Source: Enterococcaceae bacterium OF42-14pH9A | Lineage (GTDB): Bacteria > Bacillota > Bacilli > Lactobacillales > Enterococcaceae | NCBI GenBank assembly: GCA_027692465.1 | Contig: JAQEYU010000001.1 | Span: 372,001-436,000 of the forward strand | Direction: 5' to 3' | DNA: 64,000 nt | Shown here: piece after piece, positions 49,902-57,806 of the stretch | Layout: each line of letters opens with the position of its first letter | How positions within the stretch are numbered: position 1 is the first letter of the stretch | Notes under the pieces: generated by a model | What the model was told of the DNA's origin: nothing | The model's database searches: none | What the model saw: only the letters and a program-made list of their open reading frames with translations | Position numbers and translations under genes: made by a program

Positions 49902-51200
49902 GTGGAGCAAATTCAAATTATTGATTCGAAAAACCACGTAGGGCAAACCGTTCAGATCGGTGCCTGGGTCGCTAACAAACGTTCAAGCGGCAAAATCGCC
50001 TTCTTGCAATTGCGAGACGGTACGGCTTATTTTCAAGGAGTCGTTGTAAAAAGCGAGGTTCCTGAAGAAGTGTTTCAGCTGGCTAAAAATCTAAATCAGG
50101 AGACCGCTGTTCTGATCACTGGAGAGATTCGGGAAGATACCCGCTCTAAATTCGGTTACGAAATCGGGATCAGCGGGATCGAAGTCGTAGGAGAAAGTCA
50201 CGATTATCCAATCACGCCGAAAGAACACGGAACGGACTTTTTGATGGATCATCGCCACCTGTGGCTGCGCTCATCGAAACAGCATGCTATCATGCAGATC
50301 CGCAATGAATTGATCCGTGCCACGTATGAATTTTTCAACAACCACGGTTTTATTAAAATCGATCCGCCGATCTTGACTGGATCTGCACCGGAGGGAACGA
50401 CAGATCTGTTCGAGACCAACTATTTTGATCAGAAAGCCTATTTGTCGCAATCCGGTCAGCTGTACATGGAAGCCGCTGCGATGGCTTTTGGAAAAGTCTT
50501 TTCTTTCGGTCCGACTTTCCGGGCTGAAAAATCTAAGACACGTCGTCATTTGATTGAATTTTGGATGATTGAACCGGAAATGGCCTTTACTCATCAGGAA
50601 GAAAGTTTGGAAGTCCAAGAACAATACGTTGCTTATCTGGTTCAAAACGTTCTGGATAATTGTGATTATGCACTGCACGTCTTGGGTCGTGATCGGGAAA
50701 TTTTGGAAAAATACACCAAACTGCCTTATCCGCGGATTTCTTATGATGACGCTGTGGAACTGCTGAAGAAAAATGGTTTTGATGATATCGAGTGGGGCGA
50801 TGATTTCGGTTCTCCTCATGAGACATTCATCGCGAACTCTTTTGATCAACCGGTCTTCATTTTGAACTATCCGAAAGCAATCAAGCCTTTTTACATGAAA
50901 CCACATCCAACCAGAGAGGATGTCGTGATCTGTGCGGATATGATCGCTCCTGAAGGTTATGGGGAGATTATCGGCGGGAGCGAACGGGCAACGGATTATG
51001 AGTACCTGCTGGAAGAGATCAAAAAACACGGCTTAGATGAAAACGAGTATTCCTGGTACCTTGATCTGCGGAGATATGGTTCCGTACCGCATGCCGGCTT
51101 TGGACTGGGATTGGAACGGACGGTCACCTGGCTTGCCGGTATCGAACACGTTCGTGAAGCGATTCCATTCCCACGCTTGTTGAACCGGATTTATCCTTAA
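49902..51200 (+). CDS. asnS: asparaginyl-tRNA synthetase; island insertion target
   Basis: 432-aa class II synthetase charging tRNA-Asn: N-terminal OB anticodon domain (about 10-105), motif 2 [21 protein letters not shown], motif 3 [10 protein letters not shown] (near 400). GTG at 49902 is chosen because ACAGGAGAGAC precedes it and the AsnS family starts here; an upstream in-frame ATG lacks support. The 3' end is the island attachment site; the reading frame is intact after insertion. Confidence 0.95.
   Translation: MEQIQIIDSKNHVGQTVQIGAWVANKRSSGKIAFLQLRDGTAYFQGVVVKSEVPEEVFQLAKNLNQETAVLITGEIREDTRSKFGYEIGISGIEVVGESHDYPITPKEHGTDFLMDHRHLWLRSSKQHAIMQIRNELIRATYEFFNNHGFIKIDPPILTGSAPEGTTDLFETNYFDQKAYLSQSGQLYMEAAAMAFGKVFSFGPTFRAEKSKTRRHLIEFWMIEPEMAFTHQEESLEVQEQYVAYLVQNVLDNCDYALHVLGRDREILEKYTKLPYPRISYDDAVELLKKNGFDDIEWGDDFGSPHETFIANSFDQPVFILNYPKAIKPFYMKPHPTREDVVICADMIAPEGYGEIIGGSERATDYEYLLEEIKKHGLDENEYSWYLDLRRYGSVPHAGFGLGLERTVTWLAGIEHVREAIPFPRLLNRIYP
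51140..51200 (+). other. left attachment region (attL) in asnS 3' end
   Basis: The final 60 bases of asnS match 63277-63336 at 51 of 60 positions. The longest identical block is TATCGAACACGT (51140-51151 and 63276-63287), a candidate crossover core; TTGAACCGGAT and TATCCTTAAT are other identical stretches. Confidence 0.8.
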
Positions 51201-51209
51201 TCAACTATC

Positions 51210-51256
51210 GACACTTAAAACCTTGCTGTATCAGGGTTTTAAGTGTCTTTTCCTTT
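51210..51256 (+). terminator. terminator behind asnS (inside island end)
   Basis: GACACTTAAAACC / GGGTTTTAAGTGTC hairpin followed by TTTTCCTTTT. It replaces the displaced asnS terminator at the right end. Confidence 0.88.
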
Positions 51257-51304
51257 TACATAAATTACTTTTGGATTGTACAGAATCACATAGAATCTAA
51301 GCTA

Positions 51305-51332
51305 AATCTAAACACTTTTCTAAACACTTTTT
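51305..51332 (+). repeat. integrase arm-type repeat, left (2 x CTAAACACTTTT)
   Basis: Two tandem copies of CTAAACACTTTT within a 28-base stretch that is identical to 63212-63239 near the right end. It overlaps the last codon of the integrase gene. Confidence 0.75.
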
Positions 51333-52473
51333 ACTTCAAGACTGAGGCAAGGAGCTCAATTGTTTCTTCTTTGTCTTTCTGATAGACACCGGTATAAGTG
51401 TCTAAAGTCATTGCTACTGTTGTGTGTCCTAGTAGCTCTGAAACTGTCTTAAAGTTTACCCCTTGACCTATTAAGATTGTCGCAAAGGTATGGCGTAAGG
51501 CGTGACAAGTTAGAACAGGAATACCGGTACGCTTGCAGATACGCTGTAACCAGTTGTTAGGTCTGTCTAATTGGATAAAGCCGTTATCTGTATCTGGAAA
51601 AACTAATTGCTCTGCACTCATGGTATTAATTCCAAGTTGCAGCATCTCAGACCGTTGCACTTTACGCCATTGTCTTAGAAGTTGGATAGTCTGTTTATCG
51701 AGAGGGACAACTCTATTAGATCCCGTTGTTTTTGGTTCTTCGAGATAAAGCCGTCTATTTTCCCCTCTGGCGAGAGTTTGCTTAACTGTGAGTATTTGGT
51801 TGTCAAAATCGATTCCATGCCACTGTAGCCCCAGAATTTCTCCCTTACGGCATCCTGTATGAGCTAGCAAATAAAAGAATACATAGAATTTAAATGGTTC
51901 ATTTTGTTTGGCATCTTCTAGCAATACTTTGAGCTGCTCTTTTGTAAAATACTTGACCTTCTTTTCGGAGATGTCAGTTTTTCTTTTTGGCATGGTGATG
52001 AGTTTCACCGGATTCTTCTTTGCTAAGCCTTGCTTGATGGCAAACTCAAAAATTCGGGATAATGTCCCCATATACTCACGATAATTTTTCATTATGTCGC
52101 ACAAAGAGTTTGCGAAACGCTGTACCTCATGAACAGTGATATCATCCATTTTCCGGTGGCCAAAAACGGGAATAAAGTTCTTGTTTATGCGTTCTCTCAT
52201 TTTGACGAGGGAAGATTCTTTTACAGTCAGTTTGTAGGTTTCTAACCACAAGAGATAAACATCCTCGAATTTTGTTGATCGTGCTTTATTAAAGCCATTT
52301 TGTTCAATCTCAACTATCAACCTATTTAGATACAGTTGGGCTTCTTTCTTTGTGGAGAAGCCTCTTTTTTTGACGTTTACTTGTTTATTTGTTGCTGGGT
52401 CAATTCCTAGATAGGCGCTTACTTGCCAGCCTGTAGACCCGTTCTTCTTTGTGTATTGCTTAAATATTGCCAT
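51331..52473 (-). CDS. int: tyrosine recombinase / integrase
   Basis: 380-aa site-specific recombinase of the Tn916/phage type. An N-terminal arm-binding domain (about 1-60, with the GWQVSAYLGIDPATNKQVNVKKRGF strand set split over two strands), a SAM-like core-binding domain (about 65-160), and a catalytic domain with Arg in HTGCRKGEILGLQW (about 208), HALRHTFAT, LGHTTVAMTLDTYTG (Tyr near 364). ATG follows a GGAGGAAAATAAT site. Located at the left island end, pointing outward. Confidence 0.95.
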   Translation of the reverse strand: MAIFKQYTKKNGSTGWQVSAYLGIDPATNKQVNVKKRGFSTKKEAQLYLNRLIVEIEQNGFNKARSTKFEDVYLLWLETYKLTVKESSLVKMRERINKNFIPVFGHRKMDDITVHEVQRFANSLCDIMKNYREYMGTLSRIFEFAIKQGLAKKNPVKLITMPKRKTDISEKKVKYFTKEQLKVLLEDAKQNEPFKFYVFFYLLAHTGCRKGEILGLQWHGIDFDNQILTVKQTLARGENRRLYLEEPKTTGSNRVVPLDKQTIQLLRQWRKVQRSEMLQLGINTMSAEQLVFPDTDNGFIQLDRPNNWLQRICKRTGIPVLTCHALRHTFATILIGQGVNFKTVSELLGHTTVAMTLDTYTGVYQKDKEETIELLASVLK

Positions 52474-52491
52474 ATTATTTTCCTCCAGTAC

Positions 52492-52508
52492 CTAACGTGG
52501 GGCGTTGG
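52492..52508 (+). repeat. 17-bp direct repeat, copy A (CTAACGTGGGGCGTTGG)
   Basis: Identical to 53853-53869. Contains the inverted repeat AACG-N5-CGTT. It lies in the leader of the integrase gene. Confidence 0.8.
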
Positions 52509-52531
52509 TATGTAGGGGAGGGATAGCTACT

Positions 52532-53113
52532 TTAAGCTTTTTTTCTTCTATCCATTAAGTTTATTTTGATAAAATCATCATCTCCTTGCAGACCAAACTT
52601 AGTAACTGCATTAGCAATTTCATTTTTAAAACGTTCAGTTATATCAGTAATGAATGTCTGTGATAAATCTCCTAAATATAGATCTACTGATATTACTTCC
52701 TCCTCCGATGCAGGTTCTACATACACACCTAAAACGTTATTTTCATTAGGTCCTTTACCAAAGTCCTCTAAAATTCCAGAGTATTCAAAAGTCTGACTCC
52801 CTTCTAAACTATCCATGTTTATATAAGCTTCAATTTCCCATGTATTCGGTTCACCTATTGAAGGATCACTAATGAGTTTTTCGTCAATACTTACAAAAAT
52901 CTTAGTGATGTCAATTGGAGCATATTCGAAGAAATCACAAGGGGTGATTTTTAAGTAACGACAGAGTGTGTTTATTGTGGAATAGTCAATTTTTTCACTA
53001 GAATTGTTTGTAATTTTGGATAGAGTAGATCTGGCAATGCCTGTATCATTTGATACTTTCGTTGCTTTTATCCCTCTTTCCGCTAAGAGAACTGATAATT
53101 TATTTCTGATCAT
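52532..53113 (-). CDS. CI-like XRE repressor
   Basis: 193-aa protein with an N-terminal helix-turn-helix (about 1-60: IRNKLSVLLAERG, KVSNDTGIARSTLSKI) and an unrecognised C-terminal domain rather than a clear LexA-like peptidase (no obvious Ser-Lys dyad seen). Probably the master repressor holding the island quiescent. ATG at 53113 is preferred; a TTG at 53128 is possible. It is divergent from the Cro-like gene. Confidence 0.85.
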   Translation of the reverse strand: MIRNKLSVLLAERGIKATKVSNDTGIARSTLSKITNNSSEKIDYSTINTLCRYLKITPCDFFEYAPIDITKIFVSIDEKLISDPSIGEPNTWEIEAYINMDSLEGSQTFEYSGILEDFGKGPNENNVLGVYVEPASEEEVISVDLYLGDLSQTFITDITERFKNEIANAVTKFGLQGDDDFIKINLMDRRKKA

Positions 53114-53146
53114 AGAGAACACCGCCAATCATTTTTATATTCGAAT

Positions 53147-53220
53147 TGTAGCATGGACGCTAAAAAAATTCCATAAATAATCAAAAATTATTTGACACGC
53201 TACAATGTCGATGATAATAT
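53147..53220. promoter_or_regulatory. divergent promoter/operator region of the island
   Basis: Rightward promoter TTGACA (53192-53197), spacer 17, TAATAT (53215-53220). Leftward extended -10 TGCTACAAT (complement, TACAAT at 53147-53152). ATTGTAGC (53147-53154) and GCTACAAT (53199-53206) are inverted copies, good candidates for repressor half-sites. Confidence 0.75.
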
Positions 53221-53284
53221 ACACTCATAAATGAAGTGTTAGCACTAAAAAATAATGTCCTGGCACTTCGAAAGGAGGAACCGT

Positions 53285-53500
53285 ATGCGAAACAATCTGT
53301 CTCGGATACTTGGAGAGCGACTGCTAAAGATTTCTGATATTTATAAAGCAACGGGCATTAGTCGTTCTACACTAACGGAAATTTATTATCAGCGAGCTAC
53401 TAACATTCAATTAGAAACCTTGCAAAAAATCTGTGATTACTTACAGATTCCGCTCAGTGCGTTAATTGAATATGAACCTAAAAAACTGGAGGTGAAATAA
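53285..53500 (+). CDS. Cro-like XRE regulator
   Basis: 71-aa helix-turn-helix protein (ISDIYKATGISRSTLTEIYYQR at about 17-38, given here as one stretch split over two helices: KISDIYKATG and SRSTLTEIY). ATG at 53285 has GAAAGGAGGAACC upstream. First gene of the rightward early operon. Confidence 0.88.
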   Translation: MRNNLSRILGERLLKISDIYKATGISRSTLTEIYYQRATNIQLETLQKICDYLQIPLSALIEYEPKKLEVK

Positions 53501-53797
53501 ATGGCTACACTACAGATTGATGAATTAGACCTATCACCAAGTCTCCAGATTGTCATTCGCCAGATTGCAGCTGAAGAAGGTCAGCGACAGGCACAGGAGT
53601 TCATTGATGGCTACAAAGAAAAAAATGAACTCCCTCGTTTCATGAACAAGAAACAGACGTGTAAGTATATGCACACTAGCTTCGTAACCCTGACAAGAAA
53701 ATATATTCCGATGGGGTTGCGTGTGATTTTGATTGATGGTGAAGAAAAAATCGATCAGCGGGATTGCGATGCATTTTATGAAAAACACAAAAAATAA
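53501..53797 (+). CDS. excisionase-like DNA-binding protein
   Basis: 98-aa protein immediately following the Cro-like gene (stop and start adjacent). The C-terminal half (NKKQTCKYMHTSFVTLTRKY, then DGEEKIDQRDCDAFYEKHKK) resembles winged-helix excisionase/HTH_17-type proteins that direct the integrase towards excision. Assignment rests on this pattern and on position. Confidence 0.68.
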   Translation: MATLQIDELDLSPSLQIVIRQIAAEEGQRQAQEFIDGYKEKNELPRFMNKKQTCKYMHTSFVTLTRKYIPMGLRVILIDGEEKIDQRDCDAFYEKHKK

Positions 53798-53807
53798 TCT
53801 AATGCGT

Positions 53808-53844
53808 GTTTTAGAGCTAAGTTGAATTTGAATGCAACCAACAA
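53808..53844 (+). ncRNA. solitary type II-A CRISPR-repeat-like unit (candidate RNA anti-CRISPR)
   Basis: Begins with GTTTTAGAGCTA (53808-53819), the conserved 5' part of type II-A CRISPR repeats, followed by GTTG, GAATG (53830-53834) and CCAACA (53838-53843), in the same order and near-same spacing as in type II-A repeats (one extra base in the middle). There is no second repeat and no cas gene nearby. It starts 10 bases after the excisionase-like stop and would be on the early transcript. Solitary repeat units in mobile elements are known to act as RNA anti-CRISPRs; the role here is inferred. Confidence 0.6.
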
Positions 53845-53852
53845 AATTTTTT

Positions 53853-53869
53853 CTAACGTGGGGCGTTGG
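53853..53869 (+). repeat. 17-bp direct repeat, copy B (CTAACGTGGGGCGTTGG)
   Basis: Second exact copy of the sequence at 52492-52508, upstream of the 53961 gene. Confidence 0.8.
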
Positions 53870-53960
53870 GAACGGAGCCCTTAACGGGGATGCACATAGT
53901 CGGAACGTTGCAAAAGTCAATTGTCAGTCGCTATTTGATGAAATTTAGGAGGAATGAACA

Positions 53961-54287
53961 ATGAACCAAGAAGAAACAGATTATCTATATTTGGATCGCA
54001 AAAAAGGGCGAATCGAATATGAATTGCGCAATGCTTTAGAAAGCGGCACTGAGGCAGATTTACGGGAGATTATCACACAATTTGAAGAATTCAAGGCCTT
54101 GAAATTTGGGCTAGAAGAACCCGTAACAGTGGCATCAGTTTTACAAGATCTATGCGACTTGTCTCAGGCAACGGAAATCAAGGATAGTGAGACAGGGAAG
54201 CAAATCAATTTGATTGAGTATCAGGATATGATTTTTCAGAAAGTGGATTTGTTGGCGGATATGCTTGGAATTGAACTGGAGGGCTAG
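53961..54287 (+). CDS. hypothetical island protein (108 aa)
   Basis: Acidic, mostly helical protein (YLDRKKGRIEYELRNALESG, then FEEFKALKFGLEEP). I do not recognise a family. TTTAGGAGGAATGAAC precedes the ATG. It starts the second early gene block and ends two bases before the Rha-like gene, so they are one operon. Confidence 0.75.
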   Translation: MNQEETDYLYLDRKKGRIEYELRNALESGTEADLREIITQFEEFKALKFGLEEPVTVASVLQDLCDLSQATEIKDSETGKQINLIEYQDMIFQKVDLLADMLGIELEG

Positions 54288-54289
54288 CC

Positions 54290-54964
54290 ATGGATGAATT
54301 AGTTTTCATTGAGAATGAGAGTATTGATGCCGTGCCGTTTACCACGTCGGATATTGTAGCGGAATTTTCAAAGAACAGTCGAGAAAGCATTATGCGATTG
54401 ATTCGAAAGTACACTCAAGATTTACAAGAGTTTGGCAAGGTCAGATTTGAGATCCGGGCTATGCCAAGCGGACAAAAAGCTAAAAATTACCACCTCAACA
54501 AAGAACAAGCCACTTTACTTATTACCTATCTGGATAATACAGCACCGGTTCGAAAGTTCAAGAAAGAGTTAGTCCGGCAGTTCTTTTCAATGGAATCAGA
54601 ACTCTATGCTAGACGTCTGGAACGCCAGAATGGTAAAGCTATCCGATTGAGCATGACAGATGCCATCAAAGAAAAAGGACTTTCACCACATTTCTACCGT
54701 CATTATACGGAATTGGCGTATAAATCAGCCCTGGGCTTCACAGCTAAACAGTTGCGAGATGCACGAGGAATCAAAAAGAAAGCATCCCCGTTGGATTTTC
54801 TTACTGCTGAGGAATTAGCAGCCGTGAATGAACGAGAGCAACAGATTGCCATGCTTATCCGCCTAGATGTGGACTATCAGGCTGTTAAGGAGCTTGTAAC
54901 CCGTCAAGGTGTAATCTATCAAACAACGCTAAAACTGCCGAAAACGGCAACGACAGGAGTATAG
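54290..54964 (+). CDS. Rha-family phage regulatory protein
   Basis: 224-aa protein with the Rha pattern: N-terminal VPFTTSDIVAEFSKNSRESIMRLI, then NYHLNKEQATLLITYLDNT and VRKFKKELVRQFFSMESEL (about 95-113). Rha proteins are phage and satellite regulators, sometimes antirepressors. The C-terminal half (about 120-224) is an additional domain I cannot name. Third gene in the right-going early block. Confidence 0.82.
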   Translation: MDELVFIENESIDAVPFTTSDIVAEFSKNSRESIMRLIRKYTQDLQEFGKVRFEIRAMPSGQKAKNYHLNKEQATLLITYLDNTAPVRKFKKELVRQFFSMESELYARRLERQNGKAIRLSMTDAIKEKGLSPHFYRHYTELAYKSALGFTAKQLRDARGIKKKASPLDFLTAEELAAVNEREQQIAMLIRLDVDYQAVKELVTRQGVIYQTTLKLPKTATTGV

Positions 54965-54968
54965 GAAC

Positions 54969-55109
54969 ATGAATGAAAGCAAAGAAAAAGCCTCATCCCT
55001 AAATGTCTTGGCGGACAGGATGAAGGCAACACGTTTGGGGAAGCATCCCCGTTCTCTTTGCCCCATTCTATCAAAGAATTGGAGGAATTACCATGAAAAA
55101 AGCTATTAA
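54969..55109 (+). CDS. possible small island ORF (46 aa)
   Basis: Short frame starting at ATG 54969 with a nearby AGGA only; overlaps the next small gene by 17 bases. Basic, no recognisable domain. May be non-coding. Confidence 0.3.
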   Translation: MNESKEKASSLNVLADRMKATRLGKHPRSLCPILSKNWRNYHEKSY

Positions 55110-55251
55110 TTCAATAATGTTAGGTGTACTGATTGGCTTTGCTGTCAGCTACTTACCACCAGAGGCACAGATATTTGTGATTGTGCCAGTTGCTGTCATG
55201 CTTTGGAATCGCTGGGATGAGTTTTCTTTGAAGCGGGGTGGCCAGGCATGA
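55093..55251 (+). CDS. small membrane protein (52 aa)
   Basis: ATG at 55093 has TTGGAGGAATTACC upstream, and the stop overlaps the next gene as ATGA, which supports it being real. Hydrophobic segments at about 5-20 and 25-38, then a basic tail. Small membrane proteins of this kind are frequent in phage early regions; function unknown. Confidence 0.65.
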   Translation: MKKAINSIMLGVLIGFAVSYLPPEAQIFVIVPVAVMLWNRWDEFSLKRGGQA

Positions 55252-55499
55252 GTGAAAAAATTACTAGCTACGATTTGGCTACAAGTGCAGTAAGCCTATC
55301 TGGTGCAATTGCCGGTCTTGATGCTTTCGCAAATGACCGTATTAATAGCGTAGAAGTCAAACGTGAAGATCTTAGTGCTTTTCATGGGTTGCTAGATGCT
55401 GTATTGGTATTTACCCAGCGTCATGAAGAAATAGCAACAAAATATTTTGATGATGAACTTTTCAAAGATGAAGTGATTAATTTGAAAAAATCTGAGTAG
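55248..55499 (+). CDS. hypothetical island protein (83 aa)
   Basis: Soluble, mostly helical and acidic; no family recognised. Translationally coupled to the small membrane protein by ATGA overlap. Followed after 18 bases by the ATPase gene. Confidence 0.65.
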   Translation: MSEKITSYDLATSAVSLSGAIAGLDAFANDRINSVEVKREDLSAFHGLLDAVLVFTQRHEEIATKYFDDELFKDEVINLKKSE

Positions 55500-55517
55500 T
55501 GAGGAAGTGGATAGTTT

Positions 55518-56531
55518 ATGAATGAAAATTTTAATCAAACTAATGGGGAGGTGGAAACCCTTGGTCAAATTCCCAGCGTGAACCATGAAACGCCTCAACC
55601 GGATAGTGGTCAACCATCTTTATCAACAGTCTGGAATCAGCTTCCCATACGTGAGCCTGTATTGATCCAGAATACATTGCAGCGTTACCAGAAGATGATG
55701 ATTACCGGCCCTAGTAAATCATGTAAGACAGCCTTAGCCGTCCAGTTAGCCATTGCCGTAGCAGAAGGAACATCATGGCTAGAAAATGAATGTGCGAAAG
55801 GGAACGTACTATATCTAAATTTTGATGAGTCGATAGTAACCATTTATAGCCGTTTTTTTGATACTTATCAAGCCTTGAGGATTGAGCCAAAGGAAATATC
55901 AAATATTACCATAATGAACCTTAAAGGAGAAATGACAGCAGAGAATGAAGATGATTTTATCAATCAAGTTCTAACATTAGTAAATGGCTTTCCATACAGG
56001 ATGATTATTATTGATTCTATTGATTATCTTTTCGATATAGGGAGTTCAGGAACTGCCATTCGATTGAACCAGGCAATTGATCGCTTTGTGAATAAAACGA
56101 AAATCTGTACGGTGCTTGTCCATTCAGATCATCAACAAGAGACAAAGCTGTCTAGTCTCAGTGAAAGTGTAGTTAGAGTGATTCCATCGGAGAGTAGCAA
56201 GGATAGTTTTCGGATTGCTATTGTCTCTAATTCATTCCAGGCGCCAACAGCGGATAAAATTATTGATTATCATTATCCATCTATAGAATACCGCGGCCTT
56301 TACAATAGATCACTTGATCTTACTAATAAGATTAGGCATCAGAAAGCAAATTACGAACTGGATAAAGCATTTAACGAATTGAGTTCTCAAGGAGATGCAG
56401 TACATGTCAATGCTCTGGCAGCTTATCTAAAAATAGCCAGGGAAACAGTATATAAAAAGATAAAAAATAGCAACACATTTCAAGTGAACGTCGGTATAGT
56501 TGAAAGAATAAATAACCATGAACAAGTGTAA
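55518..56531 (+). CDS. RecA-fold replication-type ATPase (RepA/AAA_25-like)
   Basis: 337-aa ATPase. Central RecA-like fold: Walker A ITGPSKSCKTALA (about 61-73), strand NVLYLNFDES, Walker B RMIIIDSIDYLF (about 158-169), then TVLVHSDHQ. The Walker A has Cys where Gly normally precedes the Lys. The C-terminal part (about 275-337) looks like a winged helix (HVNALAAYLKIARETVYKKI). Probably the island replication helicase or loader; the downstream repeats fit an origin. Confidence 0.78.
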   Translation: MNENFNQTNGEVETLGQIPSVNHETPQPDSGQPSLSTVWNQLPIREPVLIQNTLQRYQKMMITGPSKSCKTALAVQLAIAVAEGTSWLENECAKGNVLYLNFDESIVTIYSRFFDTYQALRIEPKEISNITIMNLKGEMTAENEDDFINQVLTLVNGFPYRMIIIDSIDYLFDIGSSGTAIRLNQAIDRFVNKTKICTVLVHSDHQQETKLSSLSESVVRVIPSESSKDSFRIAIVSNSFQAPTADKIIDYHYPSIEYRGLYNRSLDLTNKIRHQKANYELDKAFNELSSQGDAVHVNALAAYLKIARETVYKKIKNSNTFQVNVGIVERINNHEQV

Positions 56532-56755
56532 TTTGTGATGATTTTGTAACCCGTCACAGTACGTTACATGTAATGTTTTTGTGATATGTCACAGTTAGTT
56601 ACAAGTTACAACTTACGTAAGAGGTTTACAAATTGATGCTAGTTACATCACAAGAAAAACGTTGATATACCAACCTTTCTTTACTCTTGTGTATAGCTGG
56701 TGTACCACCACCTAGCTATACACAAGAGAAAGGGGGTTGAAGGTTAAAGTTACAA
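56532..56755 (+). other. putative replication origin: iteron-like repeats plus long hairpin
   Basis: Two units with TTGTGAT, GTCACAG and GTTACA: TTGTGAT at 56533 and 56579, GTCACAG at 56553 and 56588, GTTACA at 56563 and 56598, the last two spaced 10 bases apart in both units. Further GTTACA at 56605, 56642 and 56749 and the inverse TGTAAC at 56545. A perfect 15-bp inverted repeat (56684-56698 and 56714-56728, CTCTTGTGTATAGCT and its complement) encloses an inner GGTG...CACC stem; outer CAACC/GGTTG extends it to 56671-56737. Confidence 0.62.
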
Positions 56756-56801
56756 ATTCGATTGTGACCTGATAACAAAACAAGATGGAGGATTGATTGA
56801 G

Positions 56802-57296
56802 ATGGTAAGGAAAAAGAAACCATATCGGTATGTACGAGATAAAGATTTTTTAACCATTGCTGATATGCCTTTAATGCAAGATAGAAAGCAAGCTATTGAA
56901 TGGACTAAAAATAGTGATGTAATAGAGTATATTTTTCATCAGGTAAGAAATTGGGGATTTGTTGTTTCTGTTCAGTTTGAAGATGGGGATCACGGATGGC
57001 AGGGGATCAATTGTATAGAAGGAAAGAGGAATTTTCATCAGGAAGCAAAAACATCTTATGGACGAAAAGTTTTAGATGCACTAATAAAAGATGAAATAGA
57101 CTTGATGCCACTCCTTATTCATCGCTATTTTAAAGAACCGTACTATAGACAGAATAGCGAAGTAATCGAATATTTAAAAACAAAAAAGAATATCTTAAAT
57201 CTTGCTTTTGTCACTGCTGCATATAATGGCCATATTATTAGAAATGAGGATGGAAGTTGGATAGGCAAAAAACATCTTGAAGGTGGTGAGCGGTAA
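56802..57296 (+). CDS. hypothetical island protein, tandem paralog A (164 aa)
   Basis: Soluble protein of unknown function. Shares with the next gene the blocks DFL...MP.M (about 17-25), IEW, HGWQG.N, a central GR....A......ID.M.P..H region and a C-terminal NG.I...DG.WIGK. ATG at 56802 is about ten bases from GGAGGA; an upstream TTG is less likely. Confidence 0.72.
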   Translation: MVRKKKPYRYVRDKDFLTIADMPLMQDRKQAIEWTKNSDVIEYIFHQVRNWGFVVSVQFEDGDHGWQGINCIEGKRNFHQEAKTSYGRKVLDALIKDEIDLMPLLIHRYFKEPYYRQNSEVIEYLKTKKNILNLAFVTAAYNGHIIRNEDGSWIGKKHLEGGER

Positions 57297-57806
57297 ATGA
57301 TGAAGAAGAAATTTTTTAAAGGGATTAATAATCAGGACTTTTTATCCCTTGGTAATATGCCAGTAATGAAAAATGAAGATGCGGTAATTGAGTGGCTTAA
57401 ATCAAATTTTTCAGCGGCTAATTACTTGAAACAAACCTTATCTGATTATAAGGCAATTATGAGCACTCGGATTAGTGAAGGTGTCCACCTATGGCAAGGG
57501 TCAAATTATAGTAAAGAGAACCAAGTGTTTGATCCTTCAAAGCCTGGAAGCATTCTTGGCCGAGATTTTTGTAGAGCTATTCTAGAAGATGGCATTGATA
57601 GAATGGCCCCTTGTTTTCATAAGCTTCCTAAATCAGATTTTTCTTGTGAAAAGAGCCAAGTCTTAGCGTTTCTCATGACTAAGAGAAAAGTGTATGAATG
57701 GTTATTTCTCGTGTTGGATTTGAACGGAATCATTTTGAAATTTAGTGATGGAAAATGGATTGGAAAAAATGTGAGGAATGAAGACGATGAAAAAAGTAAC
57801 GATTGA
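57297..57806 (+). CDS. hypothetical island protein, tandem paralog B (169 aa)
   Basis: Starts directly after the paralog A stop and overlaps the next gene by 20 bases. Conserved HLWQGSN, GRDFCRAILEDGIDRM and DGKWIGK blocks show descent from a common ancestor with paralog A, though overall identity is low. No membrane segment or known motif. Confidence 0.72.
   Translation: MMKKKFFKGINNQDFLSLGNMPVMKNEDAVIEWLKSNFSAANYLKQTLSDYKAIMSTRISEGVHLWQGSNYSKENQVFDPSKPGSILGRDFCRAILEDGIDRMAPCFHKLPKSDFSCEKSQVLAFLMTKRKVYEWLFLVLDLNGIILKFSDGKWIGKNVRNEDDEKSND

Noticed and set aside
53798..53960. CRISPR array
   Set aside because: Only one repeat-like unit is present, with no spacers or cas genes; reported as a solitary unit instead.
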